27,223 bases of DNA from JAABYT01 sp041581935. Its GTDB lineage: Bacteria; Pseudomonadota; Gammaproteobacteria; HK1. Numbering within the stretch: the first letter of the stretch is position 1; every line of letters starts with the position of its first letter. Below are positions 23,315-27,223 of this stretch, piece by piece. A program made the translations under genes and the position numbers. The stretch is taken from assembly GCA_041581935.1 (NCBI GenBank), contig JBFICP010000011.1:1-27223 (forward strand), in the 5' to 3' direction. The notes beneath the pieces are model-generated. The model had not been told where the DNA came from. It worked only from the letters and a program-made list of their open reading frames with translations, and made no database searches.

Positions 23315-23509
23315 ATGACCAAGCCGGTCACCGAGCAGCAGGAGACCGCTGTGGGGAAGCGGGCTGGGCAGACGCCACAGAGCCCTCAACACCCGCCGAC
23401 TCCGCAGATCGCACGCCCCTCACGGCCGAAAGAGTTCGGCGGACCACAGGGACCCGAACCGACTCGCTACGGAGACTGGGAGCGCAACGGACGCTGCTCG
23501 GATTTCTGA
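23315..23509 (+). CDS. SDHAF4-like succinate dehydrogenase assembly factor (DUF1674)
   Basis: The 64-residue protein ends in the DUF1674/SDHAF4 signature: F-GGPQGPEPTRYGDWERN followed by G-R-C-S-DF, nearly the same as the end of human SDHAF4. In mitochondria SDHAF4 binds flavinated SdhA and helps it join SdhB, protecting against stray oxidant production. The N-terminal half is low-complexity, rich in Pro, Gln and Thr, as in its relatives. The ATG at 23315 has GGAGG seven bases upstream (23303-23307), a strong ribosome binding site. The frame can extend to 23231 but without support. Its place 177 bases before sdhC strongly supports a role in complex II assembly. The family is best known in alphaproteobacteria and mitochondria. 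Confidence 0.9.
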   Translation: MTKPVTEQQETAVGKRAGQTPQSPQHPPTPQIARPSRPKEFGGPQGPEPTRYGDWERNGRCSDF

Positions 23510-23512
23510 CCC

Positions 23513-23530
23513 GGCGCGCGGCGGCGCGCC
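23513..23530. terminator. GC hairpin after the SDHAF4-like gene
   Basis: GGCGCGC, a 4-base loop and GCGCGCC begin three bases after the stop. It is a strong 7-bp GC stem with no T-run. It may attenuate the transcript or shield its 3' end before sdhC rather than fully terminate. Confidence 0.4.
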
Positions 23531-23686
23531 CGAGCCCGCGGTTCGGCTGCCTTGCACAGTCACAGCCAAACCAAGTAACGTTATCGCGCGATGAGTGCTC
23601 GAAGGCGGTTTCGGGTACCGTAAAAACCAACAATCAATCACGGCAATCGGCAACTTCACGAGAGTCGAGCGTAAGGCTCCCTGTCT

Positions 23687-24082
23687 ATGGAAAAGCGTCA
23701 GCGTCCACTCTCGCCTCATCTGCAGATCTATCGGCCTCAGCTCACCTCGGTATTGTCGATTACTCACCGGGGTACCGGCATCGCGCTCGTAGCAGGCACC
23801 CTGGTGCTCGTCTACTGGCTGATTGCGGCCGCATCGGGCGCCGAGGCCTACGCATCGGCGCAGTCACTCCTCGGTTCGTGGCTCGGGAGAACCCTACTCC
23901 TGGCGTTCAGCTTTTCGTTGTTCTTTCACCTGTGCAACGGCATCCGTCATCTGTTCTGGGACGTCGGCCTCGGCTTCGAGCTGAAGACCACCTACGCGTC
24001 CGGAATGGCGGTCGTCATCGTTTCCGTTGCCATGACGCTCGCTGCCTGGGGCCTCGCTTATTTCATGCGGGCTGGCGCATGA
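23687..24082 (+). CDS. sdhC: Succinate dehydrogenase cytochrome b556 subunit SdhC
   Basis: The 131-residue membrane anchor of complex II has three helices (about residues 30-50, 66-88 and 106-126). Quinone-site residues lie in LTSVLSITHRGTGIAL (S24, R28, by analogy with E. coli S27 and R31). The heme-proximal block FFHLCNGIRHLFWD gives H81, equivalent to the heme ligand H84 of E. coli, and H88. The N-terminus RPLSPHLQIYRPQL is typical. The ATG at 23687 lies 177 bases after the SDHAF4-like stop; that gap holds the GC hairpin and perhaps a second promoter. sdhD starts inside its end (ATGA overlap). Confidence 0.96.
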   Translation: MEKRQRPLSPHLQIYRPQLTSVLSITHRGTGIALVAGTLVLVYWLIAAASGAEAYASAQSLLGSWLGRTLLLAFSFSLFFHLCNGIRHLFWDVGLGFELKTTYASGMAVVIVSVAMTLAAWGLAYFMRAGA

Positions 24083-24459
24083 AGTTTCGTGCTCCACTGG
24101 CCCGCGCGCGAGGTCTCGGCTCGGCGAAATCGGGCACCCACCACTGGTGGATGCAGCGCCTGACGGCGGTGGCGCTGGTGCCCCTGAGCCTGTGGTTCGT
24201 CGCCTCGTTGATTGCGCTGGCGACAGCGGACCATGCAACCGTAGTCGAATGGCTCGCCTCGCCGACGGCAGCCATACTCGGCTGCGCGCTAATCGTGGCA
24301 GTTTTTTATCACGGCCAGCTCGGCCTCCAGGTGGTGCTTGAAGACTACGTGCATGCCGAAGGGCTCAAGCTCGCGAGCATCGTGCTCACGAAGCTGGTGT
24401 CGCTGCTGCTTGCCGCTGCCTGCCTGTTCGCCGTGCTGAAAATCGCATTCGCAAGCTGA
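24079..24459 (+). CDS. sdhD: Succinate dehydrogenase membrane anchor subunit SdhD
   Basis: The 126-residue second anchor has three helices (about residues 30-48, 58-80 and 96-120). An N-terminal GLGSAKSGTHHWWMQRLTAV is family-typical, and the block FYHGQLGLQVVLEDYVH holds the His that should be the second axial heme ligand and the Asp-Tyr pair of the quinone site. The ATG at 24079 overlaps the sdhC TGA by four bases (ATGA), so translation is coupled. The upstream open frame, which reaches 23149, is not coding. sdhA starts nine bases downstream. Confidence 0.95.
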   Translation: MKFRAPLARARGLGSAKSGTHHWWMQRLTAVALVPLSLWFVASLIALATADHATVVEWLASPTAAILGCALIVAVFYHGQLGLQVVLEDYVHAEGLKLASIVLTKLVSLLLAAACLFAVLKIAFAS

Positions 24460-24468
24460 GGTTCGTCC

Positions 24469-26259
24469 ATGCTGGCTGGCTACGACATTGTCGACCATAC
24501 ATACGACGTCATCGTCGTCGGCGCCGGCGGAGCCGGTCTGCGGGCGACATTCGGTCTTGCCGAAGAGGGACTTTCCACCGCCTGCATCACCAAGGTATTC
24601 CCGACGCGAAGCCACACGGTAGCGGCACAGGGCGGCATGAGCGCGGCGCTCGGCAACATGGGCGAGGACGACTGGCGCTGGCACATGTACGACACGGTCA
24701 AAGGGTCCGACTGGCTCGGTGATCAGGATGCCATCGAGTACATGTGCCGCGAAGCGGCCGAGGCCGTCATCGAGCTCGAGCACTTCGGCGTGCCGTTTTC
24801 GCGCACTGAGGACGGAAAGATCTATCAGCGTCCGTTCGGCGGCATGACGACACACTTCGGTGAAGGCCGCGCTGAACGCACATGCGCCGCCGCCGATCGA
24901 ACCGGGCATGCGATTCTGCACACGCTCTATCAACAAAGCCTCAAACACCAGGCGGAGTTCTTCGTCGAGTACTTCGCGCTCGACCTGATCATGGATGAGG
25001 AAGGCGCGTGCCGCGGCGTGATCGCATGGAACCTGGAAGACGGGACGATTCACCGCTTTCGAGCCCACATGACGGTCCTCGCCACCGGCGGCTATGGACG
25101 CACCTATTTCTCCTGCACCTCGGCGCATACGTGCACGGGCGATGGAAACGCGATGGTTCTGGCCGCCGGTCTGCCCTTGCAGGACATGGAATTCGTGCAG
25201 TTTCACCCTACCGGGATCTATGGCTCGGGCTGTCTTATCACCGAAGGTTCGCGCGGCGAAGGCGGATACCTGACCAATTCCGACGGTGAGCGCTTCATGG
25301 AACGTTATGCCCCGAACGCGAAGGATCTCGCGAGTCGCGATGTCGTCAGCCGCGCGATGACTGTCGAGATACGCGAGGGCCGCGGCGTCGGTGCGCATAA
25401 GGACCATATCTATCTGCACCTCGAGCACCTGGGTCCGGATGTTCTACACGAGCGTCTTCCGGGCATTTCTGAAACGGCGAAAATATTCGCGGGAGTGGAC
25501 GTCACCAAGGAACCGATTCCGGTTTTGCCGACGGTTCACTACAACATGGGCGGCATACCCACGAACCATCTCGGCGAAGTCGTCACGCTCAAAGACGGCG
25601 ATCCCGATCACGTTGTCCGAGGTCTCATGGCCATCGGTGAGTGCGCATGCGTATCGGTGCATGGCGCGAACCGCCTGGGCTCGAACTCACTACTGGATAT
25701 CGTCGTGTTCGGACGTGCGGCCGCCAAGCGCTGCGCGCAACTCATCACGCCGGGCGAACGTCATCCGCCTGCGCCACGCAACAGCGACGACGCGGCGCTC
25801 GGGCGTTTCGACCGACTGCGCCATGCAAATGGCAGCGCTCCGACGGCGGCGATTCGTCTCGACATGCAGCGCGTCATGCAAAGCCATGCCGCCGTGTTTC
25901 GTACCGGGGAAACGCTCGACGAAGGTGTCGATCTCATAAACAAGGTACTGGAATCATTCAACGATGTCCGCGTCAGCGACCGTAGCCTCATCTGGAATAC
26001 CGATCTGCTCGAGACGCTGGAGCTCGACAATCTGCTCCGCCAGGCGGTGGTGACGATTTTTTCGGCGCGCAATCGCACCGAAAGCCGCGGCGCGCATGCA
26101 CGCGAGGACTATCCCGACCGCGACGACGAAAATTGGATGAAGCACACGTTGATCTGGGCCAACGGAGAAGGCGAGCCACGCATCGACTACCGGCCCGTGC
26201 ACATGTATACGCTCACCAACGAAGCCAAGGTGATTCCACCCAAGGCCAGGGTCTACTGA
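24469..26259 (+). CDS. sdhA: Succinate dehydrogenase flavoprotein subunit SdhA
   Basis: The 596-residue catalytic subunit oxidises succinate to fumarate at the cytoplasmic face. The dinucleotide fold DVIVVGAGGAGLRA (13-26) and RSHTVAAQGGMSAALG (47-62) are clear, the latter with H49 as the expected site of covalent FAD. The catalytic region with FVQFHPTGIYGSGCLITEG, the motif EGSRGEGG and the HGANRLGSNSLLDIVVFGR segment are canonical, and the C-terminal RTESRGAHAREDYPDRDD is unchanged. The ATG at 24469 has GAGG upstream. The length is typical (E. coli 588). Its FAD attachment would need SdhE, which is encoded behind sdhB. Confidence 0.98.
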   Translation: MLAGYDIVDHTYDVIVVGAGGAGLRATFGLAEEGLSTACITKVFPTRSHTVAAQGGMSAALGNMGEDDWRWHMYDTVKGSDWLGDQDAIEYMCREAAEAVIELEHFGVPFSRTEDGKIYQRPFGGMTTHFGEGRAERTCAAADRTGHAILHTLYQQSLKHQAEFFVEYFALDLIMDEEGACRGVIAWNLEDGTIHRFRAHMTVLATGGYGRTYFSCTSAHTCTGDGNAMVLAAGLPLQDMEFVQFHPTGIYGSGCLITEGSRGEGGYLTNSDGERFMERYAPNAKDLASRDVVSRAMTVEIREGRGVGAHKDHIYLHLEHLGPDVLHERLPGISETAKIFAGVDVTKEPIPVLPTVHYNMGGIPTNHLGEVVTLKDGDPDHVVRGLMAIGECACVSVHGANRLGSNSLLDIVVFGRAAAKRCAQLITPGERHPPAPRNSDDAALGRFDRLRHANGSAPTAAIRLDMQRVMQSHAAVFRTGETLDEGVDLINKVLESFNDVRVSDRSLIWNTDLLETLELDNLLRQAVVTIFSARNRTESRGAHAREDYPDRDDENWMKHTLIWANGEGEPRIDYRPVHMYTLTNEAKVIPPKARVY

Positions 26260-26273
26260 CGGGAGACGCGTGA

Positions 26274-27056
26274 ATGGCTGAATTCACTCTACCGGCGAAT
26301 TCCGTCGTGAGGAAAGGCAAAAGCTTTCCGGCCCCCGACGGCGCAAAGCGCACCAAGCGTTTCAAGATTTATCGCTGGGATCCCGACAGCGGCGAAAACC
26401 CGCGCACCGACACCTACGACGTCGACCTGGACACGTGCGGGCCGATGGTGCTCGATGCCCTCATCAAGATAAAGAACGAAACCGATGCAACGTTGACGTT
26501 CCGTCGGTCGTGTCGAGAAGGGATCTGCGGCTCGTGCGCCATGAACATCGACGGCACGAATACTCTTGCCTGTCTCAAGGGCATCGACGAGGTCAAAAAC
26601 GACGTCGCCATCTATCCGTTGCCGCATATGCCGGTCATCAAGGATCTGGTGCCGGATATGACGCAATTTTATGCCCAGTATGCGTCGATCGAGCCGTGGA
26701 TGCGAACCCAGACGCCCCACCCGCCCGACCAGGAAACGCTGCAGTCCAAGGAGGATCGAGCCAAGCTCGACGGCCTCTATGAGTGCATACTGTGCGCCTG
26801 TTGCTCGACCAGTTGCCCCAGCTACTGGTGGAACTCGGATCGCTACCTGGGGCCGGCGATTCTGCTGCAGGCTTATCGCTGGATCGCGGATTCCCGCGAC
26901 GAATACACCGGGGAGCGGCTCGACGCGCTCGAGGATCCCTTCCGTTTGTATCGCTGCCACACGATAATGAACTGCACCCGGACCTGTCCCAAGAATCTCA
27001 ATCCCGCCAAAGCCATCGCAGAGGTCAAGAAACTGCTGGTGGCGCGGTCGCTTTAA
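26274..27056 (+). CDS. sdhB: Succinate dehydrogenase iron-sulfur subunit SdhB
   Basis: The 260-residue subunit carries electrons from FAD to quinone through three clusters. The [2Fe-2S] ligands lie in SCREGICGSCAMNIDGTN followed by T-LAC (about residues 80-100). The [4Fe-4S] and [3Fe-4S] ligands lie in CILCACCSTSCPSYWW (from about residue 171) and the pair C-H-T-IMNCTRTCPKNLNP. The middle piece DLVPDMTQFYAQYASIEPW is family-standard. The N-terminus is about 20 residues longer than in E. coli SdhB (238 aa), as is common in relatives. The ATG at 26274 has GGGAGA nearby. sdhE follows after seven bases. Confidence 0.97.
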   Translation: MAEFTLPANSVVRKGKSFPAPDGAKRTKRFKIYRWDPDSGENPRTDTYDVDLDTCGPMVLDALIKIKNETDATLTFRRSCREGICGSCAMNIDGTNTLACLKGIDEVKNDVAIYPLPHMPVIKDLVPDMTQFYAQYASIEPWMRTQTPHPPDQETLQSKEDRAKLDGLYECILCACCSTSCPSYWWNSDRYLGPAILLQAYRWIADSRDEYTGERLDALEDPFRLYRCHTIMNCTRTCPKNLNPAKAIAEVKKLLVARSL

Positions 27057-27063
27057 GGCAAAT

Positions 27064-27223
27064 GTGACCGCGGACTCGTCCGATGTGCGTCACGCTCGAA
27101 TCGCCTGGCGCTGCCGACGTGGGATGCGCGAGCTGGACCTATTGCTGCAGACATTTCTGACCTCGGGCCTTGCGTCGCTCGGCAACGAAGACTTGGACCG
27201 TTTGGAAAATCTTCTCGACGCGC
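27064..27223 (+). CDS. sdhE: FAD assembly factor SdhE, 5' end (3' partial)
   Basis: A GTG at 27064-27066 opens a frame to the window edge (53 codons seen of about 85). The visible part includes RIAWRCRRGMRELDLLLQTF, with the RGxxE motif (R-R-G-M-R-E) that in SdhE/SDHAF2 touches SdhA and drives covalent FAD attachment, and then the helical LGNEDLDRLENLL typical of this five-helix protein. TAAGG lies five bases before the GTG; an ATG two bases earlier hits a stop at once. It begins seven bases after sdhB and is surely co-transcribed. In E. coli it pairs with ygfX; here it is at the end of the sdh operon. Confidence 0.93.
   Translation, partial: MTADSSDVRHARIAWRCRRGMRELDLLLQTFLTSGLASLGNEDLDRLENLLDA

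Noticed and set aside
23149..24078. Long upstream extension of the sdhD frame
   Set aside because: It overlaps the SDHAF4-like gene and sdhC in another frame; the ATGA overlap at 24079 is the standard sdhD start.
24289..25428. 379-codon open frame on the minus strand over sdhA
   Set aside because: Antisense shadow of a fully conserved sdhA.
1..27223. tRNA, rRNA, CRISPR array, insertion sequence or prophage
   Set aside because: No cloverleaf, repeat-spacer array, transposase or phage structural gene was seen. The serW-type tRNA near infA in E. coli is absent here.

Overview
The window is a GC-rich chromosomal segment from a bacterium with an outer membrane, most probably a gammaproteobacterium. 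The evidence is lipid A synthesis (LpxK), the Lol lipoprotein-sorting genes, ExbB/ExbD, and a gene neighbourhood (lolA, ftsK, trxB, aat, infA) that echoes the infA-aat-trxB-ftsK-lolA region of Escherichia coli. The presence of bpt, ygfX and sdhE fits the same group. The exact order or family cannot be fixed from this sequence. Many genes start with GTG or TTG, and several are joined by 4-base stop/start overlaps.

Layout. At 1-370 lies the 3' end of a coiled-coil protein gene. A class III nucleotide cyclase fused to a TolB-like domain and TPR repeats follows (609-2363), facing lolA and ftsK on the minus strand (2403-5421). Divergent from ftsK is a plus-strand run: trxB, a FemAB-like acyltransferase, aat, bpt and infA (5692-9754). 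aat and bpt are the two leucyl-transferases of the bacterial N-degron pathway. A long minus-strand block then runs to 15876: a PPP-family phosphatase, a low-molecular-weight tyrosine phosphatase, lpxK, exbD, exbB and comEC. A DUF2062 membrane protein gene diverges from comEC and converges on lolD. lolD is coupled to one LolC/E-type permease gene (16578-18501).

Upstream of the Lol genes is another minus-strand series (18692-22513): a small hypothetical protein, a YoaA/DinG-type helicase, tsaB, a previously easy-to-miss 42-codon ORF, and a 2OG-Fe(II) oxygenase. The last four genes are chained by GTGA overlaps, so translational coupling is likely.

The right end (22703-27223) is a succinate dehydrogenase island. 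It holds a YgfX/CptA-like membrane protein on the minus strand, then on the plus strand a 64-residue SDHAF4-like assembly factor (DUF1674), sdhC, sdhD, sdhA, sdhB and the start of sdhE (the SDHAF2 homologue, cut by the window edge). Thus relatives of two eukaryotic complex II assembly factors bracket the enzyme genes, and the ygfX/sdhE pair that is adjacent in E. coli is split around them.

I see no tRNA, rRNA, CRISPR array, insertion sequence or prophage. No gap between genes exceeds about 300 bases. The most interesting points are the SDH assembly-factor arrangement, the 42-codon ORF between tsaB and the oxygenase, the single-permease Lol locus, and an AT-rich palindrome after the oxygenase gene.
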